DNA from: Leifsonia sp. Root1293
GTDB lineage: Bacteria; Actinomycetota; Actinomycetes; Actinomycetales; Microbacteriaceae
Direction: 5' to 3'
Length of the DNA: 64,000 nt
NCBI RefSeq assembly: GCF_001425325.1
Contig: NZ_LMEH01000001.1
Coordinates: 1,640,688 to 1,704,687, forward strand
In this document: positions 25,681 through 36,258 of the stretch, piece after piece
Numbering within the stretch: position 1 is the stretch's first letter
Layout of the letters: each line of letters begins with the position of its first letter
Position numbers and translations under genes: made by a program
Notes under the pieces: generated by a model
The model's input: the letters and a program-made list of their open reading frames with translations, nothing else
What the model was told of the DNA's origin: nothing
Databases searched by the model: none

Positions 25681-27609
25681 TCAGGTGGACACGCGGTTGC
25701 GCCCGGCGCGCTTGGCCCGGTACATCGCCGCATCCGCCTCTTCGAGGAGCCCGATCCTGGGCACCCCGGGCTCGGCCACGACGACACCGCACGACGCCGT
25801 GACCGTCAGCGATGCCCCCCGCGTCTCGATGGGCGCTGCGATGGCGGCGACCATGCGGTCCGCGATCGAGCGCACCTCATCTCCGCCGACGACGTCGAGG
25901 AGCACGACGAACTCGTCTCCCCCGAGTCGCACCACGACGTCCTGTTCGCGCGAGTGGGCCGTCAGCCGACGCGCCACCTCGAGGATGACGATGTCGCCGA
26001 CGTCGTGACCGTGAACGTCGTTCACACTCTTGAAGTCGTCGAGGTCGACGAAGAGCAGGGCCCTGCCATCCACGTCGGCCGGGTTCCCCGCTGCGAGACG
26101 CTCGGCGAGGTAGCGCCGGTTGTGCAGACCGGTCAGCGCATCGCGCATGGCCAACTCGGCGAGGTGCGCCTGAGCCCGTCGGTAGAGGACGATCTCGAGC
26201 TCGTGCCCGAGCTCACGCGCATCCTGGACCACGGTCCCCCAGGGCTCGGACCGCCCGCGCACGGTTCCGTGCCAGGTGGCGAAGGACGTGCGCGGCGACA
26301 GTTGGCTCGGGCGGTTGTCGGTGCCGGGATCACCGAGCCACGAGATCTCGCGGGCGACCTCGCCCCTGAAGAAGACGAGCGTGTCGTCCGCACCGGCGAG
26401 CGGCACGACGAGCAACCCGGCCGTCTCCGGGAGCAGCCGTGCGAAGTCCGGCCTGTCGGCTTCGAGACCTTCGGAGACGAACGGCTCGCCGCCGAGAAGA
26501 TCGAGCACCCTAGTCACATCCTCGAGGAGCGGCACGTCGCCGGTGACGCGCGAGGTGCCCCCGATCCGAACGAGCACGCCGTCTGCCGGCACGAGATCGA
26601 GCACGGTGCGCGGCCCCCGCAGCAACGCCGACGGGATGTCGTCGGACGCATAGAGCGGCGCGAGGAGTTCGGTGCGTCGCTCGCGCATGTCGACGAGGTG
26701 GCGCAGCCGTGCGATCTCGCGCATCGAGGCGAACTGCATGGTGATCTGGGCTGCGAGCACTTCGAGGGCACGCCGCAGCAGAACCGGAAGCCGCCGCTCG
26801 GTGCGGTGGGCGCAGGTGACCATGCCGACGAGGCGGCCCTCTTCGACGAGGGAGAGCGAGAAGGTCGATGCCTGGCCCATGTTGCGCATGTACTGCAGGT
26901 GGTACGGCGACACACCCCGCAGTTCGGCACTGGAGAGATCGATGGTGCGCAGTTCCTCGGAGATGGCGAGCAGGGGGATCGTGGGCGTGCTCGTGCTCGC
27001 GATCGCCCGCCCCACCTTCGTGACGTACAGCTCGCGAGCCTGCGGGGGGATGTCCGACGACGGGAAGTGGTGACCGAGGAGCGAGTCGAGCTCGGGAACG
27101 CGGTCGTCGGCGACGACCTCGCCGTGTCCGTCGTCGTGGAAGTCGTAGATCATGACCCTGTCGAACCCCGTGATCCTCCGGATCTCCGCCGCAGCCTGCT
27201 CCCGCAGTCGGTCGACGGTCGTCGCGGACGTCAGCCGGTTGAGCGCCGTCACGACAGCCGTGCGGGCGTACTCGTCCTCGGGCAGCGCCTCGAGTTCCAC
27301 GATCGTGAGGTCGTCGACCTGATGAACGATCGCATCCGTCGGCGATCCTTCCCACATCACCCGCACGGGATCGATCGCGCGTCCGCTGCGCACGGCCTCC
27401 TGCAGTTCGGGGTTCTCGATGTCGGCGAAGGGGCGGCCCAGCCAGCTGCGGGCGTTCTCACTCGCGACGACGACCACCTGAGTGGCGGCATCCACGGCCA
27501 ACAGCGTTCCGTGCGATTGGATGACGCCGGGAGTGCGGATGGGCTCCTTCGCGCATTCGGCGAGCCGACGCAGCTCGTCGGGGTCGATGGCGAGTTCCGC
27601 CGGGTCCAC
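25681..27609 (-). CDS. Bacteriophytochrome diguanylate cyclase (PAS-GAF-PHY-GGDEF)
   Basis: A 642-aa red/far-red light sensor coupled to cyclic-di-GMP synthesis. PAS domain: C19 in AECAKEPIRTPG is the biliverdin-linking cysteine, followed by VIQSHGTLLAVD. GAF domain: DIP motif at 186-188 (SSDIPPQARELY) and the chromophore histidine H237 in VSPYHLQYMRNMG. PHY domain: tongue motif PRTSF in LSPRTSFATW. GGDEF domain: intact VRLGGDEFVVLL with an RxxD inhibition site (REQD) five residues before it. Start is GTG 27609 behind AAGGAG, with a -10-like TAGACT about 34 bases further up. No biliverdin-producing heme oxygenase gene lies in this window. Confidence 0.93.
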   Translation of the reverse strand: MDPAELAIDPDELRRLAECAKEPIRTPGVIQSHGTLLAVDAATQVVVVASENARSWLGRPFADIENPELQEAVRSGRAIDPVRVMWEGSPTDAIVHQVDDLTIVELEALPEDEYARTAVVTALNRLTSATTVDRLREQAAAEIRRITGFDRVMIYDFHDDGHGEVVADDRVPELDSLLGHHFPSSDIPPQARELYVTKVGRAIASTSTPTIPLLAISEELRTIDLSSAELRGVSPYHLQYMRNMGQASTFSLSLVEEGRLVGMVTCAHRTERRLPVLLRRALEVLAAQITMQFASMREIARLRHLVDMRERRTELLAPLYASDDIPSALLRGPRTVLDLVPADGVLVRIGGTSRVTGDVPLLEDVTRVLDLLGGEPFVSEGLEADRPDFARLLPETAGLLVVPLAGADDTLVFFRGEVAREISWLGDPGTDNRPSQLSPRTSFATWHGTVRGRSEPWGTVVQDARELGHELEIVLYRRAQAHLAELAMRDALTGLHNRRYLAERLAAGNPADVDGRALLFVDLDDFKSVNDVHGHDVGDIVILEVARRLTAHSREQDVVVRLGGDEFVVLLDVVGGDEVRSIADRMVAAIAAPIETRGASLTVTASCGVVVAEPGVPRIGLLEEADAAMYRAKRAGRNRVST

Positions 27610-27648
27610 TGCGACTCCTTCGCCGGGGATCGAGCCGGCGCATCCAGT

Positions 27649-28755
27649 CTATTCAGCCGGGGGACGCTCGACTTCAGCCGGACGGACGGACTCGTCGACG
27701 GATGCCGGCAGTCGCACGTCGACCCTGAGACCGCCATCGGCCCGCGGCGTCAGGAGCAGCACGCCGTCGTGAGCGCGGATGATGCTCGACGCGATCGCCA
27801 GGCCGAGGCCGACACCCACATCATCGGTGCGGATGCGCTCCGAACCGCGCTGGAACGGCTCCGTGAGGATCGACACCTGGGCCGGCGAGAGTGTCGCACC
27901 CGGGTTCTCGACGGTGAGAACGGCGTCCGCCCCGTCGCGAGCCGTGCGGACCCATACGTCCCCACCGTCGGGAAGGTTGTGGACGATGGCGTTGTGCAGG
28001 AGGTTCGTGGTCAACTGTGCCAGCAGCGCCGGGGATCCGCTCACCCGGGTGATCTCGCCGGTGGTGGTGACGGTGATACCCCGCTTCTCCGCGAGGGGAA
28101 GGAGGGTCTCGCCGGCTTCCTCCACCAGGAGCGACAGGTCGACGGTCTCGGCCGTGAACGATCGCTGCTCGGCACGGCTGAGCAGGAGCAGGGCCTCGGT
28201 GAGCTCGATCGCCCGCGCGTTCACGTTGCGCAGCCGTTCGAGGAGCGCCGAGGTGTCCCGGTGCGGGTCGTTGATGGCGACGTCGAGCATCGCCTGAGTG
28301 GTGGCCAACGGGGTGCGCAGCTCGTGCGAGGCGTTCGCCGCGAATCGTCGCTGCTCTCCGACCTGGGCCTCGACGCGTTCGAGCATGGCGTCGAAGGCAT
28401 CGGCGAGCTCCCGGAACTCGTCATTCCGCCCCGGCATCCGGATGCGGTGCGCGAGCGACCCGTTCGCCGCCGCACGGGTGGCCGTGGTGATGCGCGTCAA
28501 CGGCGCCAGCATCCGCCCGGCGAGGATCCAGCCACCCAGCAGGCCGAACAGCACGAGGAACAGCACGACCCACGCCGCAGCCGGGGCGAAGGCCCGCACG
28601 AGGTCGTCTCGGCCGGGAACGAATCCCCCGATCGTGTTGACGGCCTCGGCCGGAACGTAGCGCAGGATGAACACCCACACGACCGCCAGCAGGAGAACAA
28701 CGGCCACGACCAGGAAACCGGCGTAGCTGAGAGTGAGCTTGACCCTGACGCTCAC
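27649..28755 (-). CDS. Sensor histidine kinase
   Basis: A 368-aa membrane kinase. Two transmembrane helices (about 6-28 and 55-75) flank a short extracytoplasmic loop of some 25 residues. A HAMP linker follows (AGRMLAPLTRITTATRAA). The phospho-accepting His is in NASHELRTPLATT; the N-box is NLLHNAIVHN and the G-box is DVGVGLGLAIASSII. Start: GTG 28755, ten bases after the regulator's stop with GGGAG between; an upstream ATG at 28788 would overlap the regulator by 23 bases. The very short sensor loop resembles VanS/intramembrane-sensing kinases. Confidence 0.9.
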   Translation of the reverse strand: MSVRVKLTLSYAGFLVVAVVLLLAVVWVFILRYVPAEAVNTIGGFVPGRDDLVRAFAPAAAWVVLFLVLFGLLGGWILAGRMLAPLTRITTATRAAANGSLAHRIRMPGRNDEFRELADAFDAMLERVEAQVGEQRRFAANASHELRTPLATTQAMLDVAINDPHRDTSALLERLRNVNARAIELTEALLLLSRAEQRSFTAETVDLSLLVEEAGETLLPLAEKRGITVTTTGEITRVSGSPALLAQLTTNLLHNAIVHNLPDGGDVWVRTARDGADAVLTVENPGATLSPAQVSILTEPFQRGSERIRTDDVGVGLGLAIASSIIRAHDGVLLLTPRADGGLRVDVRLPASVDESVRPAEVERPPAE

Positions 28756-28765
28756 CCCCTGCTCC

Positions 28766-29461
28766 CTAGCCACGCCCGGCTCCAGCATCCGGTGTCGCTT
28801 CGATGCGGTAGCCGACCCCGGGCACCGTGCCGATGAGCCAGGGCTCCCCGAGACGTTTCCGCAGCGCCGAGACGGTGATGCGCACGGCGTTCGTGAACGG
28901 GTCGGCGTTCTCGTCCCACGCGCGTTCGAGGAGTTCCTCGGCGCTGACGACCCCGCCTTCGGCCCCGACCAGCACCTCGAGAACGGCGAACTGCTTGCGA
29001 GTGAGCGCCACGTAGCGGCCGTCTCGGTAGACCTCCCGTCGGAACGGGTCGAGCCGGAGGCCGGCGAGTTCGCGCACCGGCGGGCGGTTGTGGGCGCGCC
29101 TGCGGTCGAGAGCGCGGAGCCTGAGCACCAGCTCGCGCATCTCGAACGGCTTGGTGAGGTAGTCGTCGGCGCCGATCTCGAATCCGGTCGCCTTATCGTC
29201 CAGCCTGTCGGCTGCGGTCAGCATGATGATCGGCATCCCGCTGCCGGATGCGACGATGCGCTCGGCGATCTCGTCGCCCGACGGGCCGGGAACGTCGCGG
29301 TCGAGCACGGCGATGTCGTAGTCGTTGATGCCGAGCAGCTCCAACGCGGTGTCACCGTCACCGGCGATGTCGGCTGCGATGGCCTCGAGGCGCAGACCAT
29401 CGCGGATGGCATCAGCCAGGTAGGGCTCGTCCTCGACGATCAGCACTCGCACACTCGCCAT
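28766..29461 (-). CDS. OmpR-family response regulator
   Basis: A 231-aa regulator. The receiver (1-115) keeps the acidic pair in VEDEPYL, the phospho-accepting Asp in AVLDRDVPG, the Thr in MLTAADR and the Lys in YLTKPF. The C-terminal winged helix (about 130-225) includes LTRKQFAVLEVLVGAEGGVV and VSALRKRLGEPWLIGTVPGV. It is the first gene of the pair with the kinase and is divergent, 78 bases away, from the VanY/VanZ genes, which are the obvious regulatory targets. Start: ATG 29461. Confidence 0.93.
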   Translation of the reverse strand: MASVRVLIVEDEPYLADAIRDGLRLEAIAADIAGDGDTALELLGINDYDIAVLDRDVPGPSGDEIAERIVASGSGMPIIMLTAADRLDDKATGFEIGADDYLTKPFEMRELVLRLRALDRRRAHNRPPVRELAGLRLDPFRREVYRDGRYVALTRKQFAVLEVLVGAEGGVVSAEELLERAWDENADPFTNAVRITVSALRKRLGEPWLIGTVPGVGYRIEATPDAGAGRG

Positions 29462-29539
29462 GCTACGAGCCGGTGCATATCGTCGGGATATCGAAAAGCG
29501 CATACGCTCCCGCAACCCACCGGCGTGTGTGCTGGAGGC

Positions 29540-31810
<2,271 letters not shown>

Positions 31811-31859
31811 TCTTCGTCCCTTGGTCCTGTGTGCGAACCGTCGTGGCCGCTGGGAACCA

Positions 31860-31899
31860 AGTCAACGCGGGTGGGCCGAATCGAGCGTGGCCCTATCTG
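31860..31899 (+). promoter_or_regulatory. Weak AGTCAAC box 27 bases before TATCTG
   Basis: AGTCAAC (31860-31866) and TATCTG (31894-31899) are 27 bases apart, as in the TGTCAAG-type promoters elsewhere in the window. It precedes the MmyB-type regulator remnant. The match is weaker than the others. Confidence 0.3.
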
Positions 31900-31955
31900 C
31901 AGGTGTCCTGACAGGGACCCTCACCCCAGTCATGATGGGCGTACTTTCTTGTGAC

Positions 31956-32836
31956 ATGACAGCACAGGACGACATCGCCGAGTTCCTCACATCGCGGCGA
32001 GCCCGTCTCACTCCGACGGAGGCCGGACTGCCCGACTTCGGGGGACGTCGCCGTGTTCCCGGGCTCCGCCGCGAAGAAGTCGCCCTCCTTGCCGGAATGA
32101 GCGCCGAATACTACAAGCGTTTCGAACGCGGCACGGCTATCGGAGTCTCCGACGCCGTCGTCGACGGCGTCAGTCGGGCGCTGCACCTTGATGACGCCGA
32201 GCACGCCCACCTGTACGACCTGGTCCGTTCCGCCAGCGCCGGTGTCCGCCCGCTCCAGCGCAGGGGTCCACCCGCCGCTCCCAGCCGACCGCCGCCATGC
32301 GGCAGACGATCGATGCCATGTCGACTGTGCCCGTCTTCGTGCAGAACGGCCGACTCGATGCCATCGCGACCAATGCACTCGGTCGATCACTCTTCTCCGA
32401 AATGCTCGACGGCGCGCGGCCACCCGCGAACGCAGCCCGATTCGTCTTCCTCGACCCGAAGGCACAGACGTTCTACCGTGACTGGGACGGCAACGCCAGG
32501 CAGATCGTAGCCATCCTCCGAGCCGAGGCCGGGCGGTCGCCCTACGACCGGCAGCTCAGCGACCTCGTGGGCGAGCTCTCCACCCGCAGCGATCTCTTCC
32601 GGAGACTGTGGGGAGCCCACGACGTGCGCGAGCACCGCACCGGCGTCAAGAGCGTTCACCACCCCATCGTCGGCGACCTCGATCTGACCTACCAGAGCAT
32701 GGATGTCACGGCAGATCGTGGCCTCCAGATGCTCGTGTTCTCTGCCGAGCCGGGCTCGGTGTCCCACGATCGACTGCAATTGCTCGCCAATTGGGCGTCG
32801 ACTGCTGAAACCGTGCCAGCGCCTGGAACTGTGTGA
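31956..32836 (+). pseudogene. MmyB-type helix-turn-helix regulator, split by a frameshift
   Basis: The first part (31956 to about 32260) encodes the DNA-binding domain: VPGLRREEVALLAGMSAEYY and KRFERGTAIGVSDAVVDGVS. The second part (about 32297-32836) encodes the MmyB ligand-binding domain (VFVQNGRLDAIATNALGRSL, then WDGNARQIVAILRAEAGRSP) in the -1 frame. The change of frame lies near 32240-32296, where a GGGG run at 32263-32266 is a natural place for one lost base. As written, the first frame ends at 32510 in unrelated sequence. An intact homologue is at 51692-52489. Either decay or a sequencing error. Confidence 0.85.
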
Positions 32837-32859
32837 TCCGACCTCATGCGCGCCCCGGA

Positions 32860-35025
32860 TCAGAGCAGATCGGCGATCATCGCGGCGGCACGCGCTGCGC
32901 CATCCGTCTCGACGGGCCGGAAACCGCTCGCATCCCGGCCGAGCCCGGTGATGATGGCCTCCGCGAGCGCGTCCGGATCCGCCGCCTGCTCGTAGGGAAG
33001 CGGGTCACCCGCTCGGTACCGCTCGAGACGGTGCCGAACGTGGAAGTTCTGCTCGAAGTGATGGCGCAGAGGCACGTAGAGGAACGGCGTGCGGCCGGCG
33101 GTGAGCTCCATGCAGGTGGTCAGTCCGCCCTGCACGACGGCGAGGTCGGCCACGGCCAGGTGGCGATGGAGCGCCGGGACGTGTCCTCGCACCGTCGCAC
33201 CAGGTGTCGATGGCAGCGACCGGGCATCGATGCGCGGCCCGGCCACGACGATGAAGCGAAGGTCGGATGCCGCCCGGCGCGCCAGCGGCACGGCGTCGAG
33301 GACCCGCCGCAGCAATGGCTCGCCCACGCCGGACCCGCCGACGGCGACGACGCACAACCGTTCATCCGACGCATAGCCCAGGTCGGCCCGGAGGCGGTCG
33401 CGGTCAGCGACCTCGGCGGGGTCGAACCCCGTCACGTAGCCTGCGAAGTCGAAGTTCTCCCCGACCCAGTCCGGGATGAACGGCAGGCCGGGGCCGAAGG
33501 ACTCGGGGATGACGTCGTCGAGCGAGCCCACGAAGATCGACCTGTCGCGCACATGCCTGAAGCGGGCGCGCTGCTCGATCATCTCCGCGTTGTAGTCGGC
33601 CGTCAGCGCCTGCTCCCTCCTCCCGCCGTCCGGCATCGGAAGCCAGCCGACGAAGTCGGTCATCCACGCGAACGCGAAGCGTTTGAGCTCCGGGTTCTCG
33701 TGCAGGTGATGGTCGACATCCCATGCCTCATCACCGATCACGAGGTCGAAGTGCTCCTCCCGCACGACGTCGTCGAACACCATGAAGTTGTGCACGAGGA
33801 TCTCGTCCATCCGGCGGATGGCCTGGAAGGCGTGGAGGTCGTGCTCGCCCGCCTCGTGCTCGATGTGGCTGCTCTCGTTCGCGAGCAGCGCCGACGCGGG
33901 ATGCACGACTTCACCGGCCTGCTCGAGCACCGCGGTGACAGGATGCTGGGCGAGCCAGCTGATCTCGACATCCGGATGCAGCATCCGCAGCTCTCGGGCT
34001 ATCGCCAGGTCGCGTCGGGCATGGCCGAGACCGATCGGCGAGGACAGATAGAGCACCCGCCGCCGCCGGTTGGCCGCCCGGGTCCAGGTCGTCGTCGGGT
34101 GGACGAAAGCCGAGGGCGAGGCCGAGGCCGAAGCCGAAGCCGCGATCCTGTCGGCGAAGTCCCGGATCAGGTGGTTCACGCGCACGGGGTCACGGGCGAG
34201 TGGTCCATGTCCGCTGCCCGAGAGCAGCACGACGTCGCCGCCGGTCAGGGCCGCGATGCGTTCGCTCACCGCGTGCGGCGAGATCTCGTCCTCCGTGCCG
34301 TGGATGAGCAGCACCGGGCACCGCACCCGGGCGCAGACGTCCTCCAGCGGAACCACCGACCCGCCGAGGTAGCCGTGCATGCCGGCCGTGGCGTCTGCCA
34401 GCGTCTCGGGACTGGTCTCATGCGCCCAGCCCACCGCATCCTCGATCTGCTTCGTCGAGTGGGTCTCGGCGAACATGCGGGCGAAGAAGAAGTCGACGAA
34501 GGCGTCGTATCCGCCCGAGAGCCAGAAGTCGCGGTTGTACATCGACCAGCCCGAGCCTCCGTCGTACGCGGCATCCCAGTCGCCGCCCGCCCGGCCAGGC
34601 CTCGGCACGCTGACGACCCCTGATGCCCCGATGCCCACGATGCCGGCGACCCGATCCGGGTGGGACGCCGCCAGGTGCAACGCCCAGGTCACCCCCCAGG
34701 AGAGCCCGACGACCACAGCTCGCGGCGTCGACGTCGCGTCGAGCACGGCGACGGCGTCTGCTGCGTACTCCTCATCGCGGTACGCGGCCGGTCCTCGGGG
34801 ACGGGCGGAGCCGCCGTTGCCCCGCCCGTCGAAGACGACGACACGGAAGTGGCGTGCGAGGTAGCCGAGCTGACCCTTCCAGATGCGGGAGTGGACGATC
34901 GTCCAGGTGGGCATCAGCAGGAGTGTCGTCGGCCCGTCGCCGTAGACGGCATAGGAGATTCCCACGCCGTCCCGGTCGATCGAGCCGGAGACCCGCGGTG
35001 AGATCACGGCCACGGTTTCAGCCAC
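32860..35025 (-). CDS. Fusion of an alpha/beta hydrolase and a GT1/GT28-like glycosyltransferase
   Basis: A 721-aa two-domain protein. Residues 1-290 are an alpha/beta hydrolase: VVVFDGRGNGGSARPRG, nucleophile elbow VVGLSWGVTWAL, acid in LIHGTEDEISP and histidine in GSGHGPLA. A linker with alternating Ala-Ser (ASASASASPSA) follows. Residues 315-721 resemble UDP-glycosyltransferase/MurG folds: VLYLSSPIGLGHARRDLAIA, CVVAVGGSGVGEPLLRRVLD and the donor-site segment VVQGGLTTCMELTAG. GTG start. A fused hydrolase and transferase may make or edit one glycoconjugate; this is inference. No frame break is seen between the domains. Confidence 0.82.
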   Translation of the reverse strand: MAETVAVISPRVSGSIDRDGVGISYAVYGDGPTTLLLMPTWTIVHSRIWKGQLGYLARHFRVVVFDGRGNGGSARPRGPAAYRDEEYAADAVAVLDATSTPRAVVVGLSWGVTWALHLAASHPDRVAGIVGIGASGVVSVPRPGRAGGDWDAAYDGGSGWSMYNRDFWLSGGYDAFVDFFFARMFAETHSTKQIEDAVGWAHETSPETLADATAGMHGYLGGSVVPLEDVCARVRCPVLLIHGTEDEISPHAVSERIAALTGGDVVLLSGSGHGPLARDPVRVNHLIRDFADRIAASASASASPSAFVHPTTTWTRAANRRRRVLYLSSPIGLGHARRDLAIARELRMLHPDVEISWLAQHPVTAVLEQAGEVVHPASALLANESSHIEHEAGEHDLHAFQAIRRMDEILVHNFMVFDDVVREEHFDLVIGDEAWDVDHHLHENPELKRFAFAWMTDFVGWLPMPDGGRREQALTADYNAEMIEQRARFRHVRDRSIFVGSLDDVIPESFGPGLPFIPDWVGENFDFAGYVTGFDPAEVADRDRLRADLGYASDERLCVVAVGGSGVGEPLLRRVLDAVPLARRAASDLRFIVVAGPRIDARSLPSTPGATVRGHVPALHRHLAVADLAVVQGGLTTCMELTAGRTPFLYVPLRHHFEQNFHVRHRLERYRAGDPLPYEQAADPDALAEAIITGLGRDASGFRPVETDGAARAAAMIADLL

Positions 35026-35052
35026 CTCGCCAGTATCCTCCGTGAGCCTGCG

Positions 35053-36138
35053 TCACGGACGGACTTCGAGAACGCGGTTGAACGGGGTCTCGGCCGCCGT
35101 GCGGAACCTGGTGAAGCCGCCGGCTGTGACGACATCGTGGATGCGGGCCGGGCCAGCCTGGGTGCCGAGCGCGAGTCCGACCTCCTGAGCCAGGGACGCC
35201 GGAGTACAGAGCAACGTCGAGAAGCCGTAGTAGGCGCGTCCGACCGGGTTCAGGTTGTCACTGACGCTGTCCCCGGCCATCGGCTCCACGACCATCCAGG
35301 TGCCGTCGGGCGCGATGCTCTCCCGGACGTGTCTCGCCGCCCCGACCGGGTCGCCCATGTCGTGCAGGGCGTCGAACGTGGTGACCAGGTCGTAGCCGTC
35401 TCCGGCGAAGGAGGTGGAGCCCGCGATCTCGAAGGTGACGCGGTCGTCGACCCCGGCTTCTCGGGCACGCTCGCGTGCGACCCTGATGGACGCCTCGTGG
35501 TAGTCGGAGCCGACGAAGGTGGAGTCGGGGAACGCCTGCGCCATGATGACGGTCGAGGCGCCGTGGCCGCATCCGATGTCGGCGACGCGTGCTCCGCTCC
35601 GCAGCTTCTCGACGACCCCGTCCAGGGCCGGCAGCCACTCCTCGACGAGGTGGGCGTTGTACATGGTGCGGAAGAAGCGCTCACAGCCGTCGTGCACGTC
35701 GACATGGTGCTCGTGCCAGCCGACTCCGGCGTGGTTGCGGGCGGCGGAGATGACGCTGTCGATGTCGTGCGTCGTCCCGAGCGCGATCTGGAAGAAGCCG
35801 GGCAGATAGGCGGGACTCGATGCATCGGTCATCGCGGCGACCTGCTCGGGTGGGAGGGTGTATCGATTCGTTGCGGCGTCGTAGTCGACGTACCCGCCCG
35901 CGGCCTGGGCGTTCAGCCACTCCCGGGCGTAGTGCTCGTCGGTTCCGGAGTCCTGGGCGAGTCTGGCCGCATTGGTCGGCCCGGATGCGGCCATGGCCCT
36001 GTAGTAGCCGAGCTTGTCGCCCAGCACGACGAGGGCGGTGTTCAGTGTCGCTCCGACTTCGTCGACGGCCTTGCCGACGAACGCCATGAGCTTGTCGATG
36101 TCGATGGTCGCGGGGGGCGACTCCTGGAGATCGGTCAT
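35053..36138 (-). CDS. Class I SAM-dependent methyltransferase with winged-helix N-terminus
   Basis: A 361-aa protein. The N-terminal 90 residues form a dimerisation/winged-helix domain (ALVVLGDKLGYYRAMAASGP to REWLNAQAAGGYVDYDAA), as in small-molecule O-methyltransferases. The SAM fold starts with the motif VADIGCGHGASTVIMAQAFP, then VGSDYHEASIRVARE and DLVTTFDALHDMGDP. The ATG at 36138 follows GGAGG. It is divergent from the LuxR-type regulator gene across 120 bases. Substrate unknown; the closest family members are annotated only as transcriptional-regulator-like methyltransferases. Confidence 0.88.
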   Translation of the reverse strand: MTDLQESPPATIDIDKLMAFVGKAVDEVGATLNTALVVLGDKLGYYRAMAASGPTNAARLAQDSGTDEHYAREWLNAQAAGGYVDYDAATNRYTLPPEQVAAMTDASSPAYLPGFFQIALGTTHDIDSVISAARNHAGVGWHEHHVDVHDGCERFFRTMYNAHLVEEWLPALDGVVEKLRSGARVADIGCGHGASTVIMAQAFPDSTFVGSDYHEASIRVARERAREAGVDDRVTFEIAGSTSFAGDGYDLVTTFDALHDMGDPVGAARHVRESIAPDGTWMVVEPMAGDSVSDNLNPVGRAYYGFSTLLCTPASLAQEVGLALGTQAGPARIHDVVTAGGFTRFRTAAETPFNRVLEVRP

Positions 36139-36246
36139 GATGCTTCCTCCGTTCAAATTTGTCGACCCTGTGGTCGATGCCAGCGAGGCTAGGCCGAGTG
36201 CGGCGGAGCTCGTATCCGGTGGCCCCCCTGGGATGCGGCATCCGCC

Positions 36247-36252
36247 TAGACT
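36247..36252 (+). promoter_or_regulatory. -10 TAGACT, leaderless-type start
   Basis: TAGACT ends six bases before the GTG at 36259. No ribosome site lies between, so the long LuxR-type regulator is probably translated from a leaderless mRNA. Confidence 0.5.
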
Positions 36253-36258
36253 GACGGC

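Noticed and set aside
28755-28788. ATG 28788 as start of the histidine kinase
   Set aside because: It would overlap the response regulator by 23 bases and add residues with no hydrophobic or conserved character; GTG 28755 has GGGAG after the regulator stop.
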